Source of the DNA: Nemertoderma westbladi
Lineage: Eukaryota; Xenacoelomorpha; Nemertodermatida; Nemertodermatidae
Assembly: GCA_032718475.1 (NCBI GenBank)
Contig: JAUCBJ010003275.1
Span: forward strand, 1-27,575
Direction: 5' to 3'
DNA: 27,575 bases
Part shown: in pieces, positions 7,863-21,284 of the stretch
How positions within the stretch are numbered: the first letter of the stretch is position 1
Layout of the letters: every line of letters begins with the position of its first letter
Notes under the pieces: generated by a model
What the model was told of the DNA's origin: nothing
Seen by the model: only the letters and a program-made list of their open reading frames with translations
Databases searched by the model: none
Program-made: the position numbers and the translations under genes

Positions 7863-10800
7863 CTGAAACCAATTAGAGTAATATTGTAAGGTAAACTGAA
7901 ACTAGTTAGAGTAATAGTAAGGCAAACTGAAACTAGTTAGAGTAATAGTAAGGCAAACTGAAACTAGTTAGAGTAATAGTAAGGCAAACTGAAACCAATT
8001 AGAGTAAGTAATAGTAAGTTAAACTGAAACTAGTTAGAGTAATAGTAAGGCAAACTGAAACTAGTTAGAGTTAGAGTAATAGTAAGGCAAACTGAAACTA
8101 GTTAGAGTAATAGTAAGGCAAACTGAAACCAATTAGAGTAAGTAATAGTAAGTTAAACTGAAACTAGTTAGAGTAATAGTAAGGCAAACTGAAACTAGTT
8201 AGAGTAATAAGTAAGGCAAATTGAAACTAGTTAGAGTAATAGTAAGGCAAACTGAAACTAGTTAGAGTAATAGTAAGGCAAACTGAAACCAATTAGAGTA
8301 AGTAATAGTAAGTTAAACTGAAACTAGTTAAGAGTAATAGTAAGGCAAACTGAAACCAATTAGAGTAATAGTAAAGCAAACTGAAACCAGTTAGTGTAAT
8401 AGTATAAAGGCAAACTGAAACCAATTCGAGGAATAGTATAAAGGCAAACTGAAACCAATTAGAGTAATAGTAAGGCAAACTGAAACCAATTAGAGTAAGT
8501 AATAGTAAGTTAAACTGAAACTAGTTCGAGTAATAGTAAGGCAAACTGAAACTAGTTAGAGTAATAAGTAAGGCAAATTGAAACTAGTTAGAGTAATAGT
8601 AAGGCAAACTGAAACCAATTAGAGTAAGTAATAGTAAGTTAAACTGAAACTAGTTAGAGTAATAGTAAGTTAAACTGAAACTAGTTAGTGTAATAGTAAG
8701 GCAAACTGAAACTAGTTAGAGTAATAGTAAGGCAAACTGAAACCAATTAGAGTAAGTAATAGTAAGTTAAACTGAAACTAGTTAGAGTAATAGTAAGGCA
8801 AACTGAAACCAATTAGAGTAAGTAATAGTAAGTTAAACTGAAACTAGTTCGAGTAATAGTAAGGCAAACTGAAACTAGTTAGAGTAATAAGTAAGGCAAA
8901 TTGAAACTAGTTAGAGTAATAGTAAGGCAAACTGAAACCAATTAGAGTAAGTAATAGTAAGTTAAACTGAAACTAGTTAGAGTAATAGTAAGTTAAACTG
9001 AAACTAGTTAGTGTAATAGTAAGGCAAACTGAAACTAGTTAGAGTAATAGTAAGGCAAACTGAAACCAATTAGAGTAAGTAATAGTAAGTTAAACTGAAA
9101 CTAGTTAGAGTAATAGTAAAGCAAACTGAAACCAGTTAGTGTAATAGTATAAAGGCAAACTAAAACCAATTAGAGTAAGTAATAGTAAGTTAAACTGAAA
9201 CTAGTTCGAGTAATAGTAAGGCAAACTGAAACTAGTTAGAGTAATAAGTAAGGCAAATTGAAACAAGTTAGAGTAATAGTAAGGCAAACTGAAACCAATT
9301 AGAGTAATAGTAAGGCAAACTGAAACCAATTAGAGTAAGTAATAGTAAGTTAAACTGAAACTAGTTAGAGTAATAGTAAGGCAAACTGAAACCAATTAGA
9401 GTAATAGTAAGGCAAACTGAAACCAATTAGAGTAAGTAATAGTAAGTTAAACTGAAACTAGTTCGAGTAATAGTAAGGCAAACTGAAACTAGTTAGAGTA
9501 ATAAGTAAGGCAAATTGAAACTAGTTAGAGTAATAGTAAGGCAAACTGAAACCAATTAGAGTAAGTAATAGTAAGTTAAACTGAAACTAGTTAGAGTAAT
9601 AGTAAGTTAAACTGAAACTAGTTAGTGTAATAGTAAGGCAAACTGAAACTAGTTAGAGTAATAGTAAGGCAAACTGAAACCAATTAGAGTAAGTAATAGT
9701 AAGTTAAACTGAAACTAGTTAGAGTAATAGTAAGGCAAACTGAAACTAGTTAGAGTAATAAGTAAGGCAAATTGAAACTAGTTAGAGTAATAAGTAAGGC
9801 AAATTGAAACAAGTTAGAGTAATAGTAAGGCAAACTGAAACCAATTAGAGTAATAGTAAGAAAAACTGAAACCAATTAGAGTAAGTAATAGTAAGTTAAA
9901 CTGAAACTAGTTAGAGTAATAGTAAGGCAAACTGAAACTAGTTAGAGTAATAGTAAGGCAAACTGAAACCAATTAGAGTAAGTAATAGTAAGTTAAACTG
10001 AAACTAGTTAGTGTAATAGTAAAGCAAACTGAAACCAGTTAGTGTAATAGTATAAAGGCAAACTAAAACCAATTAGAGTAAGTAATAGTAAGTTAAACTG
10101 AAACTAGTTCGAGTAATAGTAAGGCAAACTGAAACTAGTTATAGTAATAAGTAAGGCAAATTGAAACAAGTTAGAGTAATAGTAAGGCAAACTGAAACCA
10201 ATTAGAGTAATAGTAAGGCAAACTGAAACCAATTAGAGTAATAGTAAGGCAAACTGAAACCAATTAGAGTAAGTAATAGTAAGTTAAACTGAAACTAGTT
10301 CGAGTAATAGTAAGGCAAACTGAAACTAGTTAGAGTAATAAGTAAGGCAAATTGAAACAAGTTAGAGTAATAGTAAGGCAAACTGAAACCAATTAGAGTA
10401 ATAGTAAGGCAAACTGAAACCAATTAGAGTAAGTAATAGTAAGTTAAACTGAAACTAGTTCGAGTAATAGTAAGGCAAACTGAAACTAGTTAGAGTAATA
10501 AGTAAGGCAAATAAATTGAAACAAGTTAGAGTAATAGTAAGGCAAACTGAAACCAATTAGAGTAATAGTAAGGCAAACTGAAACCAATTAGAGTAAGTAA
10601 TAGTAAGTTAAACTGAAACTAGTTAGAGTAATAGTAAGGCAAACTGAAACCAATTAGAGTAAGTAATAGTAAGTTAAACTGAAACTAGTTCGAGTAATAG
10701 TAAGGCAAACTGAAACTAGTTAGAGTTATAAGTAAGGCAAATTGAAACAAGTTAGAGTAATAGTAAGGCAAACTGAAACCAATTAGAGTAATAGTAAGGC

Positions 10801-13800
10801 AAACTGAAACCAATTAGAGTAAGTAATAGTAAGTTAAACTGAAACTAGTTCGAGTAATAGTAAGGCAAACTGAAACTAGTTAGAGTAATAAGTAAGGCAA
10901 ATTGAAACAAGTTAGAGTAATAGTAAGGCAAACTGAAACCAATTAGAGTAATAGTAAGGCAAACTGAAACCAATTAGAGTAAGTAATAGTAAGTTAAACT
11001 GAAACTAGTTAGAGTAATAGTAAGGCAAACTGAAACCAATTAGAGTAAGTAATAGTAAGTTAAACTGAAACTAGTTCGAGTAATAGTAAGGCAAACTGAA
11101 ACTAGTTAGAGTAATAAGTAAGGCAAATTGAAACTAGTTAGAGTAATAGTAAGGCAAACTGAAACCAATTAGAGTAAGTAATAGTAAGTTAAACTGAAAC
11201 TAGTTAGAGTAATAGTAAGTTAAACTGAAACTAGTTAGTGTAATAGTAAGGCAAACTGAAACTAGTTAGAGTAATAGTAAGGCAAACTGAAACCAATTAG
11301 AGTAAGTAATAGTAAGTTAAACTGAAACAAGTTAGAGTAATAGTAAAGCAAACTGAAACCAGTTAGTGTAATAGTATAAAGGCAAACTAAAACCAATTAG
11401 AGTAAGTAATAGTAAGTTAAACTGAAACTAGTTCGAGTAATAGTAAGGCAAACTGAAACTAGTTAGAGTAATAAGTAAGGCAAATTGAAACAAGTTAGAG
11501 TAATAGTAAGGCAAACTGAAACCAATTAGAGTAATAGTAAGGCAAACTGAAACCAATTAGAGTAAGTAATAGTAAGTTAAACTGAAACTAGTTCGAGTAA
11601 TAGTAAGGCAAACTGAAACTAGTTAGAGTAATAAGTAAGGCAAATTGAAACAAGTTAGAGTAATAGTAAGGCAAACTGAAACCAATTAGAGTAATAGTAA
11701 GGCAAACTGAAACCAATTAGAGTAAGTAATAGTAAGTTAAACTGAAACTAGTTAGAGTAATAGTAAGGCAAACTGAAACTAGTTAGAGTAATAAGTAAGG
11801 CAAATTGAAACAAGTTAGAGTAATAGTAAGGCAAACTGAAACCAATTAGAGTAATAGTAAGGCAAACTGAAACCAATTAGAGTAAGTAATAGTAAGTTAA
11901 ACTGAAACTAGTTCGAGTAATAGTAAGGCAAACTGAAACTAGTTAGAGTAATAAGTAAGGCAAATTGAAACTAGTTAGAGTAATAGTAAGGCAAACTGAA
12001 ACCAATTAGAGTAAGTAATAGTAAGTTAAACTGAAACTAGTTAGAGTAATAGTAAGTTAAACTGAAACTAGTTAGTGTAATAGTAAGGCAAACTAAAACT
12101 AGTTAGAGTAATAGTAAGGCAAACTGAAACCAATTAGAGTAAGTAATAGTAAGTTAAACTGAAACTAGTTAGAGTAATAGTAAAGCAAACTGAAACCAGT
12201 TAGTGTAATAGTATAAAGGCAAACTAAAACCAATTAGAGTAAGTAATAGTAAGTTAAACTGAAACTAGTTCGAGTAATAGTAAGGCAAACTGAAACTAGT
12301 TAGAGTAATAAGTAAGGCAAATTGAAACAAGTTAGAGTAATAGTAAGGCAAACTGAAACCAATTAGAGTAATAGTAAGGCAAACTGAAACCAATTAGAGT
12401 AAGTAATAGTAAGTTAAACTGAAACTAGTTCGAGTAATAGTAAGGCAAACTGAAACTAGTTAGAGTAATAGTAAGGCAAACTGAAACTAGTTAGAGTAAT
12501 AAGTAAGGCAAATTGAAACAAGTTAGAGTAATAGTAAGGCAAACTGAAACCAATTAGAGTAATAGTAAGGCAAACTGAAACCAATTAGAGTAATAGTAAG
12601 GCAAACTGAAACCAATTAGAGTAAGTAATAGTAAGTTAAACTGAAACTAGTTCGAGTAATAGTAAGGCAAACTGAAACTAGTTAGAGTAATAGTAAGGCA
12701 AACTGAAACCAATTAGAGTAATAGTAAGGCAAACTGAAACCAATTAGAGTAAGTAATAGTAAGTTAAACTGAAACTAGTTCGAGTAATAGTAAGGCAAAC
12801 TGAAACTAGTTAGAGTAATAAGTAAGGCAAATTGAAACAAGTTAGAGTAATAGTAAGGCAAACTGAAACCAATTAGAGTAATAGTAAGGCAAACTGAAAC
12901 CAATTAGAGTAAGTAATAGTAAGTTAAACTGAAACTAGTTCGAGTAATAGTAAGGCAAACTGAAACTAGTTAGAGTAATAAGTAAGGCAAATTGAAACAA
13001 GTTAGAGTAATAGTAAGGCAAACTGAAACCAATTAGAGTAATAGTAAGGCAAACTGAAACCAATTAGAGTAAGTAATAGTAAGTTAAACTGAAACTAGTT
13101 CGAGTAATAGTAAGGCAAACTGAAACTAGTTAGAGTAATAGTAAGGCAAACTGAAACTAGTTAGAGTAATAAGTAAGGCAAATTGAAACAAGTTAGAGTA
13201 ATAGTAAGGCAAACTGAAACCAATTAGAGTAAGTAATAGTAAGTTAAACTGAAACTAGTTCGAGTAATAGTAAGGCAAACTGAAACTAGTTAGAGTAATA
13301 AGTAAGGCAAATTGAAACAAGTTAGAGTAATAGTAAGGCAAACTGAAACCAATTAGAGTAATAGTAAGGCAAACTGAAACCAATTAGAGTAAGTAATAGT
13401 AAGTTAAACTGAAACTAGTTCGAGTAATAGTAAGGCAAACTGAAACTAGTTAGAGTAATAAGTAAGGCAAATTGAAACAAGTTAGAGTAATAGTAAGGCA
13501 AACTGAAACCAATTAGAGTAATAGTAAGGCAAACTGAAACCAATTAGAGTAAGTAATAGTAAGTTAAACTGAAACTAGTTCGAGTAATAGTAAGGCAAAC
13601 TGAAACTAGTTAGAGTAATAAGTAAGGCAAATTGAAACAAGTTAGAGTAATAGTAAGGCAAACTGAAACCAATTAGAGTAATAGTAAGGCAAACTGAAAC
13701 CAATTAGAGTAAGTAATAGTAAGTTAAACTGAAACTAGTTCGAGTAATAGTAAGGCAAACTGAAACTAGTTAGAGTAATAAGTAAGGCAAATTGAAACAA

Positions 13801-16800
13801 GTTAGAGTAATAGTAAGGAAAACTGAAACTAGTTAGAGTAATAGTAAGGCAAACTGAAACTAGTTAGAGTAATAGTAAGGCAAACTGAAACTAGTTAGAG
13901 TAATAAGTAAGGCAAATTGAAACAAGTTAGAGTAATAGTAAGGCAAACTGAAACCAATTAGAGTAATAGTAAGGCAAACTGAAACCAATTAGAGTAATAG
14001 TAAGGCAAACTGAAACCAATTAGAGTAAGTAATAGTAAGTTAAACTGAAACTAGTTCGAGTAATAGTAAGGCAAACTGAAACTAGTTAGAGTAATAGTAA
14101 GGCAAACTGAAACCAATTAGAGTAATAGTAAGGCAAACTGAAACCAATTAGAGTAAGTAATAGTAAGTTAAACTGAAACTAGTTCGAGTAATAGTAAGGC
14201 AAACTGAAACTAGTTAGAGTAATAAGTAAGGCAAATTGAAACAAGTTAGAGTAATAGTAAGGCAAACTGAAACCAATTAGAGTAATAGTAAGGCAAACTG
14301 AAACCAATTAGAGTAAGTAATAGTAAGTTAAACTGAAACTAGTTCGAGTAATAGTAAGGCAAACTGAAACTAGTTCGAGTAATAGTAAGGCAAACTGAAA
14401 CCAATTAGAGTAAGTAATAGTAAGTTAAACTGAAACTAGTTCGAGTAATAGTAAGGCAAACTGAAACCAATTAGAGTAATAGTAAGGCAAACTGAAACCA
14501 ATTAGAGTAAGTAATAGTAAGTTAAACTGAAACTAGTTCGAGTAATAGTAAGGCAAACTGAAACCAATTAGAGTAATAGTAAGGCAAACTGAAACCAATT
14601 AGAGTAAGTAATAGTAAGTTAAACTGAAACTAGTTCGAGTAATAGTAAGGCAAACTGAAACCAATTAGAGTAATAGTAAGGCAAACTGAAACCAATTAGA
14701 GTAAGTAATAGTAAGTTAAACTGAAACTAGTTAGAGTAATAGTAAGGCAAACTGAAACCAATTAGAGTAATAGTAAGGCAAACTGAAACCAATTAGAGTA
14801 AGTAATAGTAAGTTAAACTGAAACTAGTTCGAGTAATAGTAAGGCAAACTGAAACTAGTTCGAGTAATAGTAAGGCAAACTGAAACCAATTAGAGTAAGT
14901 AATAGTAAGTTAAACTGAAACTAGTTCGAGTAATAGTAAGGCAAACTGAAACCAATTAGAGTAATAGTAAGGCAAACTGAAACCAATTAGAGTAATAGTA
15001 AGGCAAACTGAAACCAATTAGAGTAAGTAATAGTAAGTTAAACTGAAACTAGTTCGAGTAATAGTAAGGCAAACTGAAACCAATTAGAGTAATAGTAAGG
15101 CAAACTGAAACCAATTAGAGTAATAGTAAGGCAAACTGAAACCAATTAGAGTAAGTAATAGTAAGTTAAACTGAAACTAGTTCGAGTAATAGTAAGGCAA
15201 ACTGAAACTAGTTAGAGTAATAAGTAAGGCAAATTGAAACAAGTTAGAGTAATAGTAAGGCAAACTGAAACCAATTAGAGTAATAGTAAGGCAAACTGAA
15301 ACCAATTAGAGTAAGTAATAGTAAGTTAAACTGAAACTAGTTCGAGTAATAGTAAGGCAAACTGAAACTAGTTCGAGTAATAGTAAGGCAAACTGAAACC
15401 AATTAGAGTAAGTAATAGTAAGTTAAACTGAAACTAGTTCGAGTAATAGTAAGGCAAACTGAAACCAATTAGAGTAATAGTAAGGCAAACTGAAACCAAT
15501 TAGAGTAATAGTAAGGCAAACTGAAACCAATTAGAGTAAGTAATAGTAAGTTAAACTGAAACTAGTTCGAGTAATAGTAAGGCAAACTGAAACTAGTTAG
15601 AGTAATAGTAAGGCAAACTGAAACCAATTAGAGTAATAGTAAGGCAAACTGAAACCAATTAGAGTAAGTAATAGTAAGGCAAACTGAAACCAATTAGAGT
15701 AAGTAATAGTAAGTTAAACTGAAACTAGTTCGAGTAATAGTAAGGCAAACTGAAACTAGTTAGAGTAATAAGTAAGGCAAATTGAAACAAGTTAGAGTAA
15801 TAGTAAGGCAAACTGAAACCAATTAGAGTAATAGTAAGGCAAACTGAAACCAATTAGAGTAAGTAATAGTAAGTTAAACTGAAACTAGTTCGAGTAATAG
15901 TAAGGCAAACTGAAACTAGTTAGAGTAATAGTAAGGCAAACTGAAACCAATTAGAGTAAGTAATAGTAAGTTAAACTGAAACTAGTTCGAGTAATAGTAA
16001 GGCAAACTGAAACTAGTTCGAGTAATAGTAAGGCAAACTGAAACTAGTTAGAGTAATAGTAAGGCAAACTGAAACCAATTAGAGTAATAGTAAGGCAAAC
16101 TGAAACCAATTAGAGTAAGTAATAGTAAGTTAAACTGAAACTAGTTCGAGTAATAGTAAGGCAAACTGAAACTAGTTCGAGTAATAGTAAGGCAAACTGA
16201 AACCAATTAGAGTAAGTAATAGTAAGTTAAACTGAAACTAGTTCGAGTAATAGTAAGGCAAACTGAAACTAGTTCGAGTAATAGTAAGGCAAACTGAAAC
16301 TAGTTAGAGTAATAGTAAGGCAAACTGAAACCAATTAGAGTAATAGTAAGGCAAACTGAAACCAATTAGAGTAAGTAATAGTAAGTTAAACTGAAACTAG
16401 TTCGAGTAATAGTAAGGCAAACTGAAACTAGTTAGAGTAATAAGTAAGGCAAATTGAAACAAGTTAGAGTAATAGTAAGGCAAACTGAAACCAATTAGAG
16501 TAATAGTAAGGCAAACTGAAACCAATTAGAGTAAGTAATAGTAAGTTAAACTGAAACTAGTTCGAGTAATAGTAAGGCAAACTGAAACTAGTTAGAGTAA
16601 TAAGTAAGGCAAATTGAAACAAGTTAGAGTAATAGTAAGGCAAACTGAAACCAATTAGAGTAATAGTAAGGCAAACTGAAACCAATTAGAGTAAGTAATA
16701 GTAAGTTAAACTGAAACTAGTTCGAGTAATAGTAAGGCAAACTGAAACTAGTTAGAGTAATAAGTAAGGCAAATTGAAACAAGTTAGAGTAATAGTAAGG

Positions 16801-19800
16801 CAAACTGAAACCAATTAGAGTAATAGTAAGGCAAACTGAAACCAATTAGAGTAAGTAATAGTAAGTTAAACTGAAACTAGTTCGAGTAATAGTAAGGCAA
16901 ACTGAAACTAGTTAGAGTAATAAGTAAGGCAAATTGAAACAAGTTAGAGTAATAGTAAGGAAAACTGAAACTAGTTAGAGTAATAGTAAGGCAAACTGAA
17001 ACCAATTAGAGTAAGTAATAGTAAGTTAAACTGAAACTAGTTCGAGTAATAGTAAGGCAAACTGAAACTAGTTAGAGTAATAAGTAAGGCAAATTGAAAC
17101 AAGTTAGAGTAATAGTAAGGCAAACTGAAACCAATTAGAGTAATAGTAAGGCAAACTGAAACCAATTAGAGTAAGTAATAGTAAGTTAAACTGAAACTAG
17201 TTCGAGTAATAGTAAGGCAAACTGAAACTAGTTAGAGTAATAAGTAAGGCAAATTGAAACAAGTTAGAGTAATAGTAAGGAAAACTGAAACTAGTTAGAG
17301 TAATAGTAAGGAAAACTGAAACTAGTTAGAGTAATAGTAAGGCAAACTGAAACCAATTAGAGTAAGTAATAGTAAGTTAAACTGAAACTAGTTCGAGTAA
17401 TAGTAAGGCAAACTGAAACCAATTAGAGTAAGTAATAGTAAGTTAAACTGAAACTAGTTCGAGTAATAGTAAGGCAAACTGAAACTAGTTAGAGTAATAA
17501 GTAAGGCAAATTGAAACAAGTTAGAGTAATAGTAAGGAAAACTGAAACTAGTTAGAGTAATAGTAAGGCAAACTGAAACCAATTAGAGTAAGTAATAGTA
17601 AGTTAAACTGAAACTAGTTCGAGTAATAGTAAGGCAAACTGAAACTAGTTAGAGTAATAGTAAGGCAAACTGAAACCAATTAGAGTAAGTAATAGTAAGT
17701 TAAACTGAAACTAGTTCGAGTAATAGTAAGGCAAACTGAAACCAATTAGAGTAAGTAATAGTAAGTTAAACTGAAACTAGTTCGAGTAATAGTAAGGCAA
17801 ACTGAAACTAGTTAGAGTAATAGTAAGGCAAACTGAAACCAATTAGAGTAAGTAATAGTAAGTTAAACTGAAACTAGTTCGAGTAATAGTAAGGCAAACT
17901 GAAACCAATTAGAGTAATAGTAAGGCAAACTGAAACCAATTAGAGTAAGTAATAGTAAGTTAAACTGAAACTAGTTCGAGTAATAGTAAGGCAAACTGAA
18001 ACTAGTTAGAGTAATAGTAAGGCAAACTGAAACCAATTAGAGTAAGTAATAGTAAGTTAAACTGAAACTAGTTCGAGTAATAGTAAGGCAAACTGAAACC
18101 AATTAGAGTAAGTAATAGTAAGTTAAACTGAAACTAGTTCGAGTAATAGTAAGGCAAACTGAAACTAGTTAGAGTAATAAGTAAGGCAAATTGAAACAAG
18201 TTAGAGTAATAGTAAGGAAAACTGAAACTAGTTAGAGTAATAGTAAGGAAAACTGAAACTAGTTAGAGTAATAGTAAGGCAAACTGAAACCAATTAGAGT
18301 AAGTAATAGTAAGTTAAACTGAAACTAGTTCGAGTAATAGTAAGGCAAACTGAAACCAATTAGAGTAAGTAATAGTAAGTTAAACTGAAACTAGTTCGAG
18401 TAATAGTAAGGCAAACTGAAACTAGTTAGAGTAATAAGTAAGGCAAATTGAAACAAGTTAGAGTAATAGTAAGGAAAACTGAAACTAGTTAGAGTAATAG
18501 TAAGGCAAACTGAAACCAATTAGAGTAAGTAATAGTAAGTTAAACTGAAACTAGTTCGAGTAATAGTAAGGCAAACTGAAACCAATTAGAGTAAGTAATA
18601 GTAAGTTAAACTGAAACTAGTTCGAGTAATAGTAAGGCAAACTGAAACTAGTTCGAGTAATAGTAAGGCAAACTGAAACTAGTTAGAGTAATAGTAAGGC
18701 AAACTGAAACCAATTAGAGTAATAGTAAGGCAAACTGAAACCAATTAGAGTAAGTAATAGTAAGTTAAACTGAAACTAGTTCGAGTAATAGTAAGGCAAA
18801 CTGAAACCAATTAGAGTAATAGTAAGGCAAACTGAAACCAATTAGAGTAAGTAATAGTAAGTTAAACTGAAACTAGTTCGAGTAATAGTAAGGCAAACTG
18901 AAACTAGTTAGAGTAATAAGTAAGGCAAATTGAAACAAGTTAGAGTAATAGTAAGGCAAACTGAAACCAATTAGAGTAATAGTAAGGCAAACTGAAACCA
19001 ATTAGAGTAAGTAATAGTAAGTTAAACTGAAACTAGTTCGAGTAATAGTAAGGCAAACTGAAACTAGTTAGAGTAATAAGTAAGGCAAATTGAAACAAGT
19101 TAGAGTAATAGTAAGGAAAACTGAAACTAGTTAGAGTAATAGTAAGGCAAACTGAAACCAATTAGAGTAAGTAATAGTAAGTTAAACTGAAACTAGTTCG
19201 AGTAATAGTAAGGCAAACTGAAACTAGTTAGAGTAATAAGTAAGGCAAATTGAAACTAGTTAGAGTAATAGTAAGGCAAACTGAAACCAATTAGAGTAAT
19301 AGTAAGGCAAACTGAAACCAATTAGAGTAAGTAATAGTAAGTTAAACTGAAACTAGTTCGAGTAATAGTAAGGCAAACTGAAACTAGTTAGAGTAATAAG
19401 TAAGGCAAATTGAAACAAGTTAGAGTAATAGTAAGGCAAACTGAAACCAATTAGAGTAATAGTAAGGCAAACTGAAACCAATTAGAGTAAGTAATAGTAA
19501 GTTAAACTGAAACTAGTTCGAGTAATAGTAAGGCAAACTGAAACTAGTTAGAGTAATAAGTAAGGCAAATTGAAACTAGTTAGAGTAATAGTAAGGCAAA
19601 CTGAAACCAATTAGAGTAAGTAATAGTAAGTTAAACTGAAACTAGTTAGAGTAATAGTAAGGCAAACTGAAACCAATTAGAGTAATAGTAAGTTAAACTG
19701 AAACCAATTAGAGTAATAGTAAAGTTAAACTGAAACTAGTTAGAGTAATAAATAAGGCAAACTGAAACTAGTTAGAGTAATAGTAAGGCAAACTGAAACC

Positions 19801-20269
19801 AATTAGAGTAATAGTAAGGCAAACTGAAACCAATTAGAGTAAGTAATAGTAAGTTAAACTGAAACTAGTTCGAGTAATAGTAAGGCAAACTGAAACTAGT
19901 TAGAGTAATAAGTAAGGCAAATTGAAACTAGTTAGAGTAATAGTAAGGCAAACTGAAACCAATTAGAGTAAGTAATAGTAAGTTAAACTGAAACTAGTTA
20001 GAGTAATAGTAAGGCAAACTGAAACCAATTAGAGTAATAGTAAGTTAAACTGAAACCAATTAGAGTAATAGTAAAGTTAAACTGAAACTAGTTAGAGTAA
20101 TAAATAAGGCAAACTGAAACTAGTTAGAGTAATAGTAAAGCAAACTGAAACCAGTTAGTGTAATAGTATAAAGGCAAACTGAAACTAGTTAGAGTAATAG
20201 TAAGTTAAACTGAAACTAGTTAGAGTAATAGTAAGGCAAACTGAAACCAATTACAGTAATAATAGTAAG
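7863..20269. repeat. 12.4-kb satellite of 31-35-bp units starting at a PBRM1 3' splice site
   Basis: Roughly 390 units. The basic 31-mer has the parts gtaaggcaaactgaaac, ctagttagagtaata; variants carry gttaaact, ccaattagag, ctagttcgag, caagttagag, an extra a (agtaataagtaagg) or the longer gagtaagtaata. Unit types recur in fixed order as a higher-order repeat of 160 bp (31+32+31+31+35): gtaagttaaactgaaactag starts at 16381, 16541, 16701 and 16861, and a like spacing occurs around 13251-13731. On the PBRM1 strand each unit reads ctctaactagtttcag or ctctaattggtttcag, a branch-point-like CTAAC/CTAAT and CAG, the same as the authentic acceptor at 7863. It occupies about 90% of the 13.8-kb intron. 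No protein-coding frame of note. Array length in the assembly may be inexact. Confidence 0.96.
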
Positions 20270-20824
20270 ACACGTTCGTGGGTCGTCGTGCAGCACGCGA
20301 ACTTGAGCAAGTACAAAACAAGTTCGATTTGATCTGGAGTCAAAAGTTCGAGAGGTATTTCCCCGTAACTTTAAAAAATATTGAAACTTTTTCTCTAGTT
20401 TGCCCATACAAAATTTGGTTGAAAATGGTTAAAATCTTCAAAAGTTATTTACGAATGAATTTTTCATTACAGACGGACAGACAGACGGACATGAAATTTT
20501 ACCCTATTTACTAATTATAATTGTGCGCTGAGGCTATATAATAATATCGGTATCAATAACTCCAGTCAAATGCCTACATTAAGAACATTGGTAGTAACGT
20601 CAATCATCTATAGCAAGGGTACCGGCACCTGTAAGCCAGTTACTAGTATCTCAGATTAAATTCACTATTCCTGTATTCAGACTAGTTACCCATATGCAGA
20701 GGGTTGCGTTTTGATTGAGATTCAGCATATGATGTAACGTTTTGACTTGGCCTATCTGCCAAAAGAACCTCTAACATGTAGGCCTACCGCATACCAGCAC
20801 CAATGATACTCGTGAAAGGAAATA
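20270..20824. other. Intronic unique DNA with dispersed-repeat copy B
   Basis: No exon-like sequence on either strand. The part 20380-20510 is a dispersed repeat; the rest is unremarkable AT-rich intron. Confidence 0.5.
20380..20510. repeat. Fragment of a dispersed repeat (copy B)
   Basis: Has acaaaatttggttgaaaatg, aaaagttatttacg and cagacggacagacagacgg in the same order and spacing as copy A at 4180-4345, with a more intact GACGGACAGAC run. The blocks resemble a widespread invertebrate interspersed repeat (recognised from memory). Confidence 0.5.
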
Positions 20825-21082
20825 GGAAGTCTGGAAGTATATGGTGTAAACGTTGTACCGACACTGTCGGCCCAACCTAACGCCGACACTGTCGGCATAA
20901 CGTAACGCCGACACTGTCTGCACAAAGTAACTCCGACACTGTCTGCACAACGTAACGCCGACACTCTCGGCACAACGTGATGCCGACACTGTCGGCAAAA
21001 CGTAACGCCGACACTGTCGGCATGCAGACAATGTCAGCACAGTGTCCTTACAACGTTTACACCCTATACTTCCAGACTTTCC
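20825..21082. mobile_element. MITE-like element: 42-bp inverted repeats around a palindromic minisatellite
   Basis: The left arm 20825-20866 (ggaagtctggaagtatatgg...) and right arm 21040-21082 (...ctatacttccagactttcc) are inverted copies, about 39 of 43 positions alike with one indel. Between them sit seven ~25-bp units centred on GCCGACACTGTCGGC, itself a 7-bp perfect inverted repeat with one central base. There is no coding capacity. Non-autonomous DNA elements with an internal tandem array are known in molluscs and other invertebrates; no target-site duplication was established here. Confidence 0.7.
20858..21021. repeat. Palindromic minisatellite, about 25 bp x 7
   Basis: Seven copies of a GCCGACACTGTCGGC-type palindrome (some with TCTGC or CTCTC changes), separated by spacers such as ataacgtaac and acaacgtgat. 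Lies wholly within the inverted-repeat element. Confidence 0.9.
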
Positions 21083-21284
21083 ACGTTGGTATACTTCCAG
21101 TATACGCCGCATTCGTCGATAATTTTTAATTGGCGGTAAGCATTGATTTCTATTGAACTCAACTTCCAGTCAAATATCTTCAACAATAATTACACCCATT
21201 TCTAACTGTCTGAAATGATAAAACTGCGCCAGAAGATGGAGTTCCTCGGCAGCTAGAAGAGATTCTTAGCACGAACATTCCAGT

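Noticed and set aside
7863-20269. CRISPR array
   Set aside because: Units are contiguous without unique spacers, the context is eukaryotic, and no cas-like genes are present.
7863-20269. Interferon-response-like motif AAACTGAAAC in the plus-strand units
   Set aside because: It falls out of one short repeat unit; nothing suggests an immune enhancer, and the splice-site relation explains the array better.
20752-21112. Minus-strand frames rich in ADSVGVTLCRQC repeats
   Set aside because: Translation of the palindromic minisatellite inside the MITE-like element.
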